Below, piece after piece: positions 10,944 to 20,595 of a stretch of DNA of 20,858 nucleotides. Location: the NCBI GenBank assembly GCA_027604665.1, contig JADGIZ010000183.1, positions 1 through 20,858 on the forward strand, in the 5' to 3' direction. The stretch is from Polyrhizophydium stewartii. Its lineage: Eukaryota; Chytridiomycota; Chytridiomycetes; Rhizophydiales. Under the pieces are notes generated by a model. That model was not told the DNA's origin. It did no database searches and worked only from the letters and a program-made list of their open reading frames with translations. A program made the position numbers and the translations under genes. Within the stretch, counting starts at the first letter, position 1, and every line of letters starts with the position of its first letter.

Positions 10944-11101
10944 CCGCCTGTCGGTGCTCGAGCGCGGCTTTGCGTGTGCTTTGCAGCGTCACGGGACGCT
11001 GTGTTGGGGACCTCGCTTTGAGATGCGTGCACGCCATAAACCCGCAGTCGAAATGCATTTGAGCGCGCGTTGCCTCCCCGCCAATCCGCAGGGGGCAGTG
11101 A
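10944..11101. other. 158-nt convergent intergenic region
   Basis: This gap lies between the stop codons of ARMC8/Gid5 (plus) and DNAI4 (minus). It must hold both 3' ends. No clear terminator or polyadenylation motif was identified. Confidence 0.6.
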
Positions 11102-14100
11102 TCATCCAGAGCCGCCCGTGCCTGCAGAGGCACCCTGTTGCTGTGTGCCCGGCGCAGCCCCCTGCTGCGACGACTGGGGCTGCTGCTGCGTCGCCGAGGT
11201 CGCGCCGGCGCTATTCTTTTCCGTGATCACTTGCATAAGCGCAACAGCCTCGGAAGCCTTCCACATCTGGACTGCTTCGTCGTATGGGCTCATGCCGGCG
11301 TGGACGTTCATGATGCCAGAAGTGGACGCGTCCTCCTCGCTGATCATGTTTCGGCAGATCTTGTAAACTGTCACGGCGCCGTAGTCGTCGCCGGTCAAGA
11401 TTGTGGGCGACTGCGATGCAAACATGACCGACGTGAGCTGGCGATCCAGCACGTTATGGTTGATGATCGGGTCGAGGCTTGGAGGGTGAATCGTGAGTAT
11501 TTGTGTCTGCGTTTGAGCATGGCAAAGTGCTCGCGACTTACACAGAGAACTGCAGATCCCAGATCTCGAGCCGGCCGTCCGAGGACACCGAGCCAAAGCA
11601 TGTTGACGAGTGCGGCGACCATGCAATGTCGGCGATCGAGTCCTTGCCGCTCTGGAACTTGAAGACCTCTTCTTCCGAGTCCTGGTTCCACAAACGCACC
11701 GTCCAGTCCGACGAGCACGAGAGGAATGCGCCGGCCAGGAACGGCGACCACTTGACTTTGTTGACAGGTCCGTTGTGGGCGTAGAACGTGCTGAGATACT
11801 GCTCATTGTACGAGCACGAGCACTTGTGGATGTGACCGTCCTCGGTGCCGACGAGGTATATATTGCTGTCCTTTGGGTTGAAGTCGAAGCAGAGGCCGCC
11901 CGTCTGGCGCGCAATGAATGACGTGGACTTGCCGTTGGCTCCGCCGTTTGCGCCAGAGCCAGAGGCAGATCCGGTGCCTGATCCGGACGACGACGCCGCC
12001 GCCGGAGCAGCCTTTTGCTTTGTGAGCCTCTTCAATGTCATGAGGTCTGCCGTCGGCAGCTCGTCAGCCACTTGTCCGGGCCGTCACGTCAACTAAGCGC
12101 GGACGCCGCACCATTGAACTCGAGTCCCTTTCGCACAATCCACTGCGTGACCCGACCGTCGGTCGACACAGAGACGAGCGTCTCGCCGCGCGAGTGCTCA
12201 TCGCCCATGACTCGCTCTCGCTCAATCCACTTGAGCTCCCAAACAGGGTCGTGGTGCTTGCCGTTCATGTCGCTGCACACCAGCTGATGTCAGCAAGTGG
12301 AAACCACAGCCTGACAATCTGGATAGACAGACCTGTCGTCAAGGACGGGCTTTTCGCTTTTGCGGCGCACGTCGTAGATGGCCACTCGCCCATCGAGGAA
12401 GCCCGCCGCGAGCAGACCTGGGTTCATGCGCGAAAAATCCATTGCCGTGACTGGCGAGCTGGACGTGTAGATGCGCTCAGGCCACTGCGCAGCCGATTTT
12501 CAGCGCGAGAACGATGTTATGAGACTTTGCTAATGAGCTCACTTCGGGATTCTTGACCGACCAGCACAGGATCAAGCCCGGTGCCGATCCATGCGACGGC
12601 GGCTTGATTTCGCCATAGGCAACGGCGAGAATGTCCTCGTTTTGCTTGTTCCAGGCCATATACATGACACTGCGGCCGCGTGTGAGCTCGCAGCGATACG
12701 ACCACAGCAGCTGCAGCGTCGGAATGCCGTTGTTGAGGTGGTCCATATCCGTCATATTCTGCATGTCTTTGCCTGAACCAGAGCGTCCGCGTCAGCTTTA
12801 GATCGGATTTCCCGGTGAAGTGCGATGACTTGTACCTTCGCGGTCGTATCCCTCGATGGCGTTGTCCTCGTTGTCATGCTCAAGCGCTCGCAACATGTCC
12901 TGGATGCGCTTTTGCTCAATCTTCTCGGCGTCGGGCACGTTGCGGTACGAAATAAGCTTTTTCTCGTAGTTGTTTCCAACCACAGCCTGCTCCATGAGCG
13001 TCAGGCTCTGGACAAGGCGCTCCGAGTTGATCTGCTTTGTTGATCGTCAGCCAGAGCGGATTGCCGCCGACCCATGCGCTGTCGCGCACACTCGTGATTG
13101 CATCCTTGTCGTCCTGGCGAGTCTGGCTCTGGCTTTGGGCCGCCTCAAGCTGCGCGTGCGTGTTGCTCGACGACGCGCGGATTTCAGACCCTGTATCGTC
13201 GGTTTGTGTGGCGAAAACGGAGCTCGAGTGAGCCATGCTGCGCGAGCCCATCTCGGATCCGTTTCCTTCCATGAGTGCCGCCGGGCCAGGGACAGAGTTG
13301 GCTGCAACGGCAAACTCGATGCCGAGGCCCTCGAGCTCGGTGTCCTTGGTGCTGTGGGCACGGACAGTCAGGCGTAGCCAAGCCATGTGGTGCGACAGAG
13401 ACAGCAACGCACCCGTCTCCATCTGCAGTTCCGATCCGGCTCGTGCCCTCGTTGTACGCATCAAAGATGGCCCATTGGTTGACCATGACTTCGACGCTCG
13501 CCTGCTTCTGGGCAGTCGCCTGGATGTCCTTGGACTTGAGTGCGTTGTCAAAGGTCTGCATTCCGCGGCCGACAAAGTTGTCGTTGTTGGCGCGCGAAGC
13601 CAGCAACTTTGCGGGCACCATTGCGTGTCAGTAAGTGGATATCGGACCCAACGGCCGCGCAGCCACGCAAGTACCTCCTTGTACTTTGCGTTGGCGGACT
13701 TGACGAGCGTCGCCTCTTCGACAGATTCGCTCGAGACGCAGACCGAGGGCACGTCAAGGAGGACGATCGTGTCGGTCTCGGTCAGCGTGACGTGGATCAG
13801 CTTGTTGGGATCGATCTCGGCCGGTGCGCGAGGCTGCATCGAGAGACCCGGTAGCGCGTTGGCGCTCTTCTTGGTTCCCTGCGCAGAGCCTGCGCGGAGA
13901 ATCAGCATGTGCCAGGTACGCGTCCATCTGAGTCGCAGTAGCTGCACTGACCAATGTGGCCACGCACGTCGTCTACCGACTCTGAGCTCATGACCGAGGA
14001 CGACTCGTCGTCGCGATCGTCGTTGATGGACTCTGAGCCCGATGCGAGATGGCTCGAGTTCGCAAAGCTCGCGGCGGACTTGCTCATGACCGAGGAGCTC

Positions 14101-14735
14101 CACGAGGACGTGGTGAGCTGCTCGAGGTGGTTGAGAACGTCCGATACCGTTTCCTGCGCGAAACGTTGTCAGTCATAACGCCGCAGCGGCAAGGTTGTTG
14201 GCCGACGCTCGTACCTTTATGACGCTGGTCATGGACATGTCGTTTGTCGACGCGCCGCCGCCCTCCTTGTGGACGATCCTGCGACTCATGAGGCTCTGGG
14301 GCGTGACGTCGTTGCCGTCGTCGTCGCGGATCGAGATGGTGCCCTCGCGCTTGTCACCGGGCTTCTTGTCGAGGCCAATGTGCGAGCTGCGGATGCTCTG
14401 GCGGCTGCCCATGTTGAAGATCTGGGACGAGTTGAGTCCCGTGCGCGAGCGGCTGCCATCCAGCTGCGAGCTGGACTGGGTGTTGTGGGTTCCCGAGTGG
14501 CCGCTGGCGGTTTCGTGTTGTGCGTCGCGAGGTTGAGCAGCATTGTTGGCCGGGTGTTGTTGGCAGCACGGTTGCAGCGACACGACAAGCCTGAGCGTAA
14601 GCAAGAGAGGGGCGAGGGTGTGGGCCAGGCGGGATGCTCGCTGGCATGCGGACGCATGTGGTGGCGAGCGGCGGAGTGCCTTTCGACAACGGCTCACAGG
14701 GGGTTCTTCTTGAGCCGCGTCTGAGATGATGCCAT
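11102..14735 (-). CDS. DNAI4: Axonemal dynein intermediate chain, DNAI4/WDR78 (IC138) type, 12 exons
   Basis: Minus-strand exons are 14735-14698, 14590-14215, 14153-13952, 13889-13675, 13606-13413, 13351-13090, 13031-12836, 12772-12543, 12484-12333, 12272-12112, 12046-11542 and 11477-11102, giving 968 residues. DNAI4 is the intermediate chain of inner-arm dynein f/I1, which controls flagellar beat waveform. Family landmarks are NDVTPQSL (~residue 106), LIHVTLTETDTIVLLDVPSV, NFVGRGMQTFD, WAIFDAYNEG, then WD repeats from about residue 500: SMAWNK-like VMYMAWNKQNEDILAVAYG, CWSVKNPEWPERIY, HHDPVWELKW, SVSTDGRV, NIYLVGTEDGHIHKCSCSYN, LSCSSDWTVRLWNQD and IAWSPHSS. A Q/G-rich tail ends the protein. 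Exons 1 and 2 are uncertain: the first exon (MASSQTRLKKNPL) is chosen because it gives a matching phase. The donor at 13951 could instead be GTGCGT a few codons upstream. Confidence 0.9.
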
Positions 14736-14806
14736 GGCGGACAGCGAGATCTGGCGAGCGCGGCAAAGCACGACGGTTCATTCCCATGGCGGAGTTGGAA
14801 GCGCCG
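14736..14806 (-). promoter_or_regulatory. 71-nt gap between thioredoxin reductase and DNAI4
   Basis: Both neighbours are on the minus strand. If the DNAI4 start at 14735 is right, its promoter and the thioredoxin reductase 3' UTR share 71 nt or overlap coding sequence. No specific element was recognised. A later DNAI4 start within exon 2 (first in-frame ATG at NMGSRQS) would relax this. Confidence 0.35.
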
Positions 14807-15988
14807 TCAGGCGTCGCCGTGCTCCTCGAGCCAGCGCTCGCAGTCGAGCGCGGCCATGCATCCCGAGCCCGCGGCGGTGACGGCCTGGCGGTAGCGCTTG
14901 TCCTGGACGTCGCCGGCGGCAAAGACGCCCTCGACGCTGGTGCGGGTGGTGCCGGGCTCGGTGACAATGTAGCCCGTCTCGTCGAGCTTGAGCTGGTTGG
15001 CAAAGACGGCCGTGTTGGGCGTGTGGCCGATGGCATAGAAGAGGCCGTTGACGGGGAGGTCTCGGCGCGCGCGCGTGCGAGTGTCCTCGAGGGTCAGCGA
15101 CTTGAGCAGCGAGCCGTCGCCCTTGGCCTCGACGGGCAGGGTGTTCCAAAGGACCTCGATCTTGGGGTTCTTGAGCAGGCGGTCGGCCATGACCTTGGAC
15201 GCGCGCAGCTTGTCGCGGCGCACGAGCACGTAGACCTTGGAGGCGTACTTTGTCAGGAACAGCGCCTCCTCGGCGGCCGAGTCGCCTCCGCCGACGACGG
15301 CGAGCTCCTTGCGGCGGAAGATGGGCGCAGCGCCGTCGCAGACGGCGCACGCCGAGATGCCCGCCTGCCAGTACTTGTCCTCGCCTGGGATGTGCAGGCG
15401 CTTGGCCGTGGCGCCCGTTGCGACGATGATGCTCTTTGCGAGGATGGGCTGCTCGCTCTCGCGCGACTCGACCCAGAGGCGGAAGGGCCGCTGCGAGAGG
15501 TCGACCTTTGAGATGGTCTCGGTGTGGATGGTGGTGTTGAAGCGCAGCGACTGCGCGCGGAAGCGATCCGTGAGCTCCGAGCCCATGATGCCGTCTGGGA
15601 AGCCTGGGAAGTTCTCGACGTCGGTGGTGGTGGTGAGCTGGCCGCCCGCGGCGATGCCGCCGGCCATGAAGCCCTCGTACATGGTCGGGGCGAGGTTGGC
15701 GCGCGCGCAGTAGATGGCTGCGGGCGAGCCCGTTGGGGAGCTGGGTCAGCAGGCGCGGGCGTGCTGGCATGCGCTGCGGCGTCGAGCCGACGCACCCGCG
15801 GTGTGGCCGGCGGGGCCGCTGCCGACGATGACGACCTTGTGCGGCTTGGAGTCCGGGCCGCCGGCGACGGTCGACATGGCGGCCGAGTCGGAGGAAGCCG
15901 CGGCAGCGGGCGTGAATGCGGCGCGGGTCGAGAGGTGCGCGGCGATGGCGTTGACCATCACGGCGGCCGAGCGTCTCCAGGGCAGCAT
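14807..15988 (-). CDS. TRR1: Thioredoxin reductase (low-Mr, NADPH/FAD type) with mitochondrial-like presequence, 2 exons
   Basis: Exons are 15988-15796 and 15717-14807 on the minus strand, 367 residues. The enzyme passes electrons from NADPH through FAD to thioredoxin. Visible landmarks are the FAD-binding [14 protein letters not shown] (from residue 52), [16 protein letters not shown], the redox-active CAVC (residues 188-191), the NADPH-binding GGGDSA (207-212), GHTPNT and the FAD-contact VFAAGDVQD...RQA near the C-terminus. The 78-nt intron splits GHTA and AIYCARANL, with a GTGCGT donor and a CTGAC branch site. Residues 1-37 are rich in R, A and S, lack early acidic residues, and resemble a mitochondrial targeting signal. 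Met38 (MSTVAGG) would give the normal cytosolic length. One gene may therefore supply both compartments (yeast has separate TRR1 and TRR2). Confidence 0.95.
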
Positions 15989-16059
15989 GTCGTGCGGGCG
16001 GGCTGGCGGAACTGGGGACGAGCTCGAAAATCAACTCTGTCCGATCCACACCCACCCCG
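15989..16059. promoter_or_regulatory. 71-nt divergent promoter between thioredoxin reductase and MGM101
   Basis: The start codons at 15988 (minus) and 16060 (plus) face away from each other with 71 nt between them, or 89 nt if Mgm101 starts at 16078. The two transcripts very probably share regulatory sequence. No TATA box is visible. Confidence 0.5.
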
Positions 16060-16914
16060 ATGACCGGACACGCTGCCATGCTCGCGTTCCGCGGCGCTGC
16101 GGCGCTGCGCCTCGTGCGGCCCGCCGCGGCCCTGCGCGCTGTCACGAGCAGCGCACGCCGCCTCGCCACGGAGTCGGGGTCGACCCCGGCGGCTGGCGCC
16201 GAGTCGCAGAACTCGATGCCACGCCGAGCTGCGGCCAAGCCCACCGAGAGCGCCGACGCCAGCGCCTTTCCGTCGGCCGTGTCGTTCGAGAACGAGCTGG
16301 CGGGCAGCGAGTCGGCCCCTCAGGGCGTGCGCGCCTTCCGTGACGAGTCGCCGGTGGCCGAGGACCTCACCCGCTCGTTCCGCGGCGTGTCTGCCGAGCC
16401 GTTCCCAGAGCAAGTTGCCAGGGTGCTGGCGGAGCCCATCAACGAGGACGATATCGAGGTCAAGCCAGACGGCATGCTGTACCTGCCCGAGATCAAGTAC
16501 CGCCGCCTACTCAACCGCGCATTCGGCCCGGGCGGCTGGGGCCTGGTGCCGCGCGGCCCCCACACGGTCAACAACAAGAACATCTCGCGCGAGTATGCCC
16601 TCTTTGCCCTGGGCCGGTTCGTGTCCCAGGCCCGCGGCGAGCAGGACTTTTTCGGCGACGACTCGCTGCCGACTGCGTCCGAGGGCTGCAAGAGCAATGC
16701 ACTGATGCGCTGCTGCAAGGATCTCGGCCTCGCGTGGGAGCTGTGGGACCCGGTCTTCATCCGCAAGTTCAAGAACGAGCACGCCGTCATGGTCTCGGCC
16801 TCGCATGCGCTCACCGGCGCCAAGAAGTACCTCTGGCGCCGCAAGGACCGCACGCTCGACTATCCGTACAAGGAGGAAGCCTCGGCCGCCAAGTCGAGCT
16901 CGTTCCGCCGATGA
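16060..16914 (+). CDS. MGM101: Mgm101, mitochondrial genome maintenance / recombination protein
   Basis: This is a single-exon gene of 284 residues. Mgm101 is a Rad52-related, single-strand annealing protein of mitochondrial nucleoids, needed for mtDNA repair and inheritance in yeast. The core from about residue 120 to 275 carries the family signature: LPEIKYRRLLNRAFGPGGW, LVPRGPHT, REYALFALGRFVSQARGEQ, SEGCKSNALMRCCKDLG, ELWDPVFIRKFK, KKYLWRRKDR and DYPYKEE. The N-terminus after Met7 (LAFRGAAALRLVRPAAALRAV) has arginine-rich amphipathic character with no acidic residues, typical of a mitochondrial presequence. Met7 at 16078 is an equally good start. The region between presequence and core is disordered. 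The gene is divergent from thioredoxin reductase. Confidence 0.95.
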   Translation: MTGHAAMLAFRGAAALRLVRPAAALRAVTSSARRLATESGSTPAAGAESQNSMPRRAAAKPTESADASAFPSAVSFENELAGSESAPQGVRAFRDESPVAEDLTRSFRGVSAEPFPEQVARVLAEPINEDDIEVKPDGMLYLPEIKYRRLLNRAFGPGGWGLVPRGPHTVNNKNISREYALFALGRFVSQARGEQDFFGDDSLPTASEGCKSNALMRCCKDLGLAWELWDPVFIRKFKNEHAVMVSASHALTGAKKYLWRRKDRTLDYPYKEEASAAKSSSFRR

Positions 16915-17252
16915 TCGGACTGCCGGCCCCGCACCAGGACCGACCGTGTGCACGCCTTCCTGCATGTTGCTTGTTCAATCCAATGAAGCTTGTTGCGACG
17001 AGAAGCCGTGGCTCGACCGACCGCCTCTTGCCTTGCCTTGCTTGCCTGCGTCTGCCCGTGCAGCCCCGCGTCTGCCCGCCTCGGCGGCCGCGGCGGCGCT
17101 CCGCCAAGTCCAGAGTGCATCGGCCGTGTCCGCAAACTTTGCCCGCCTCCGCCCATGTTCCCACAGTGCGTGGCGAGCCGCGGCCGGTCGTACGCCGCGG
17201 GCTGGCGCTGACCCTGGAGCGTGGGGCCTCGCCCGCACCGGCGATACGTAGG
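16915..17252 (+). other. 338-nt intergenic region, no gene seen
   Basis: This lies between MGM101 and the FAM210-like gene, both on the plus strand. It should hold the MGM101 3' UTR and the downstream promoter. Open frames cross it but are C/R/P-rich and do not join either neighbour. No specific regulatory motif was recognised. Confidence 0.5.
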
Positions 17253-17917
17253 ATGCTGCGTGCCGTGCGCGCGGCCGCAGGCACGCTGCGCTGGAGTCCG
17301 CTGCGCCGCGCATTCTCGGCGCCGCCGACCCAACAGCCGGCCTCGCCGGCGGGCTCGGGCTCGGCGGCCAGCAAGCCGCGCGGCCTCAAGCTGCTGTTCA
17401 AGGAGTACGGCCCTGTGGCATTCATCACATACACCACCATCTCGTGCATCTCGTATCCGAGCTGGCAAGCGCCGCCTGTGCCGCCGCGGCCGCTGCGGTG
17501 CTCGAGGCACGCCTGGCTGACGATGAGATCATCCTCCGATGCGTCAGGGTTGCCGCCGTGTATTTCGGCGTCGATGTCACGCCGATCGTGAGCAAGATGG
17601 ACGACCTCAAGCGGTGGTGGTACGGCCCGGGCCACGACCACGAGGCCGCCGATGCACTGGCCGCAAGCCAGGCCGAGGCCGCCGAGTCCGCGCAGTCCAA
17701 CAAGACCGCCGTGCAGAGCGAGTGGGATGTGTTCTACTCTCGCATGGGCACCTGCATGCTCGTTGCGCTCGCGGGCCACAAGATCATCTTCCCGCTGCGC
17801 GCGGGCTTGACGGCGCTGCTCACGCCGCCAGTTGCACGCTTCATGCGCGCCAACAACCTCGAGTTCTGGATGCGTTCGACCAAGGCAGCCGCCTCGGCCG
17901 CGGCGCGGAAGCCCTGA
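17253..17917 (+). CDS. DUF1279 / FAM210-like mitochondrial membrane protein, 2 exons
   Basis: Exons are 17253-17452 and 17548-17917, giving 189 residues. The 95-nt intron (donor GTATCC, acceptor GCGTCAG) joins in phase 2 to read TTISCISVAAVYFGVDVTP. The DUF1279 pattern is visible: LFKEYGPVAFITYTTIS, a first membrane helix at about 52-73, GVDVTPIVSKM, then a second hydrophobic segment (TCMLVALAGHKIIFPLRAGLTALLTPPVARFM). FAM210 proteins sit in the mitochondrial inner membrane and have been linked to mitochondrial translation and haem metabolism in animals; the fungal role is not established. Residues 1-25 (MLRAVRAAAGTLRWSPLRRAFS) look like a cleavable presequence with an RAFS-type processing site. 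The linker between the hydrophobic parts is alanine- and glutamate-rich. Confidence 0.8.
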
Positions 17918-18018
17918 GCGTCCGGACTCTGTTTCCGCACTCGCCCCAGTGTGCACACCTGCATCCCCAAAACACACACTAAACACAGCTTGCATCCTTT
18001 TCTCCCGAGTGCTTTGCG

Positions 18019-18995
18019 ATGATCCCCGACATTGACGCCGATCCGGTTGCTGCGCTTATTGTTGTGCTCGTGCTGCTCGTACTGCGGCTGGCACTGCATA
18101 GCGACGCATTCTGCACGCTGCGCAGCAACAGCGATGTACCCGGAGACTGGATTTCCAAGCACAGAGTGATCATGGGCATCGTGCTGCGCGCGACCGACGG
18201 CGATGGCTTCCGCATGGTGGGGTGTCGCCCACCGTGCCCGCGGCCGCCTGCAAGTGCACATGTTCCACTGACGGCCGGCTCGGCCGCAGATGCACATCCC
18301 GCCACTCGACCACTGGTGGCCGCAGGGCGGCGTCTGCGATCCCCGCGCAGCGCTGACGATCCGACTCGCTGGCGTGGACGCGCCCGAGGTGCGTGGGGGC
18401 GGCCGCGCGGCGCCACCGCTCAAGGACGCTGACCGGAGGCCCTGCGCGCGAGAGCGCCTGCGTGGATCTCGGACCCCCTGGATCAGAGCGCATGCTTTGG
18501 CCATGGCGCGCAGCCCATGGCCGCCGAATCCAAGGCCTTTCTGCACCAGACTCTGCAGGGTCGCATCGTGCGCGTGCAGCTTCTGCGGCGAGATCAATAC
18601 GGCCGGCTCGTGAGCGACAATCACGCGGCATGCAAGCGTGTTTGTGGGTCGCTGGCTCACGCCTTTGGCGCAGGTCGGAATGGTGTGGGTCAGACAACGC
18701 ACTTGCCTGTTCGCAGTTTGGCGCAACGTGCCGCTTGAGATGCTGCGGCGCGGGCTGGCGATGGTGTATCGGGCAGGCGGGGCCGAGTACGGCGGGAGGC
18801 TGCAGGCATTCGAGCAAGCGGAGCAGCAGGCGCGGTAAGCGGGCGATCTTGAGCCTGCGTCGCTCGAAGGTTCGGCATTGGCACAAGGCTCGAGCAGCTA
18901 ACACGGCTCGCAGACGGCTGCGGCGTGGGGTGTGGGCGATCAAAGGCGCCGAGCATCCCTCCGACTTCAAGCGGCGAGTGACGAAGGCCCAATGA
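18019..18995 (+). CDS. Membrane-anchored staphylococcal-nuclease-like protein, Lcl3 type, 5 exons
   Basis: Exons are 18019-18216, 18290-18388, 18487-18609, 18674-18834 and 18914-18995, giving 220 residues. An N-terminal membrane helix (about 10-30) is followed by an SNase fold: DGDGF (60-64), IRLAGVDAPE (90-99), GAQPMAAESKAFL, DQYGRLVG (135-142), VPLEMLRRGLAMVY, AEYGG, and the closing RGVWAIKG...PSDFKRR. Residues R91, E99 and R139 correspond to catalytic Arg35, Glu43 and Arg87 of staphylococcal nuclease, and aspartates of the calcium site (D62, D96) are present, so it may be an active nuclease. Yeast Lcl3 is a mitochondrial membrane protein of this architecture. The weakest intron is 18610-18673. 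A direct donor at 18610 to the acceptor at 18716 was rejected because its phase fails. Confidence 0.8.
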
Positions 18996-19275
18996 AGCAT
19001 GTCGACGCGTCCACGGCAGCTTACGTGCGCATCGCGCTCACCTCCCACGAGCGATTGGCCGCAGGCAACGTCACGCGGCCTGTAGATCGCGGTCGTGCGG
19101 CGACGTCATTTGAAGAGGGCCTGGCGGCTTTAAAAGCGGCGCTCACCACCTTTCCCCGCGCGCCTGTCCTCGACTCGCATCGCCTGAAAAATACTCCGAG
19201 AACTCGCCTGCGAGGCTCCTGCTATCGACCGCCCTATCCACATCGTCACACGGCACCTGCTAGTCGGCCGCCGCC
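18996..19275 (+). promoter_or_regulatory. 280-nt intergenic region with TATA-like TTTAAAA
   Basis: This lies between the nuclease-like gene and the seven-helix membrane protein. A TTTAAAA stretch occurs at about 19129-19135, roughly 140 nt before the start codon, and stands out in a GC-rich background. It may be a TATA-like element; this is inference from sequence only. No open frame here looks coding. Confidence 0.3.
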
Positions 19276-20595
19276 ATGTCCAACGCAACGGCAGTGTTTG
19301 ATCTCTATGGCAAAGCCAACATCACTTGGTACAAGGTCATGAACAACAACGTCAGCAGCGCGGCGTTTGCAATGCTGCTCGTGTGGAGCTGCTCGACGCT
19401 GTACAAGGCCATCGAGTACTATGGCTTTAAGCGCAAGCTGATCTACGGCCTCAACGTTCTCCAGGCGTTCTTTATGCTCATCAAGACGCTGACGGCGACC
19501 GTCTACGTCGTGCTTCTCGGCGTGCCGTGCGAGCCGCGTGCTATCCTGCTCAGCATCCCGCTCGTTTTTTCGATCGACTGCATGTACTACATCATGCTCG
19601 TCAAGCTGCTGCTCTTCACGCCCTTCCGTTGGGCCGTGCGCGTGGTCTTCTTTTGCGCGCTCGTGTCGCACGCGGTGATCAACTTTGTCGGCGTTGCGCA
19701 GCGCACAACGACGCTCAGCGCCAACGGCACCTGCAAGGATGTGTATCCACTGATCTACAAGCAGCAGTACGTGATCGAGGTGAGTGGCAGCCGCTGATCG
19801 CGTGCCTGGGCGAGCGCAACACTGCGATGGCCAGTGCTGACGCGCGACGGGGCCAGATTGTGCTCGAGTGCTTCACGGCCATCGTGCTCGTGCACGGCAT
19901 CGCGCTCAAGGCTCAGATCAGCGGGCAGATTGTGTCGGCAACGTACTCGCTGCTCCAGCAGCTCCGAAAAAACGAGCACCTGCGGGTGTTTTCCGTGCTG
20001 GTGAGCTTGGCCACGATCTGCAGAGACAGCGGGAGGTTAGAGACGATGCTGACGCTGGGAATCTCAGATCATGATTGCGCTCAAGCTCTTTTTGACGTAC
20101 TACACGGACTTTCTGCAGAACTTTGACCACCTGTACTTTACGCACGGCGTCGACCAGGCACGCTCTGCCATTGTGTGCTGGGCGCTGATGCGCGACTACA
20201 GGAAGCTGGTCAAGTCGTCATCGCTGTCGGGCAGCCACCAGTCGGCGTCGCGCCCGACGGGGCCGTCTGGCAAGAGCGAGTTTGGCAGCCACTTTTCGCA
20301 CGCCAAGGCCAACAGCCATGTCGGCAGCCACAGCAGCAGCCAGATGGGTGCGTCGCCGCGCGTGGCGGCGTCCAAGGCGGTCGACAAGCGCGACCCGATC
20401 TTCGAGGACCTCGAGTTCGACGACGACGACTGCGGGATCGGCAAGAAGGAGCTGGTCGTCAACATCGAGGCGATCAAGAGCACCGAAACCATTGCCGAGG
20501 CGCAGGCCGCGGCGCAGGACGAGCGCGCGCGGCGTGACGAGCCGTCGACGTCGGTGCCCGTCGAGGGCGACGCCGCCCAGGCCGCCCGCCCGTGA
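19276..20595 (+). CDS. Putative seven-transmembrane protein with receptor-like topology, 3 exons
   Basis: Exons are 19276-19779, 19857-20000 and 20068-20595, giving 391 residues. Both introns (77 and 67 nt) are phase 0 with GTGAGT/GTGAGC donors and CTGAC branch sites. I recognise no family. Hydrophobic segments are near residues 26-47, 55-81, 88-108, 119-140, 168-187 and 212-232, with a weaker seventh near 243-257. Sequons NAT, NIT and NVS lie in the N-terminus, and NGT lies in the loop between helices 4 and 5. With the N-terminus outside, Cys85 and Cys153 would both be extracellular, in the positions of the usual GPCR disulphide. The ~135-residue C-terminal tail is Ser/His/Gly-rich, then acidic (FEDLEFDDDDCG), and would be cytoplasmic. 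Receptor function is inference; a transporter-like or structural membrane protein is possible. Confidence 0.75.

Noticed and set aside
13184..13621. Apparent frameshift inside DNAI4 between the WAIFDAYNEG exon and the downstream exon
   Set aside because: A 61-nt intron at 13352-13412 with a GTGCGT donor, CTGAC branch site and CACAG acceptor joins the two frames exactly, so no pseudogene or sequencing error is needed.
16811..17995. 394-residue minus-strand open frame opposite MGM101 and the FAM210-like gene
   Set aside because: It is antisense to two well-supported genes and has the wrong-frame composition.
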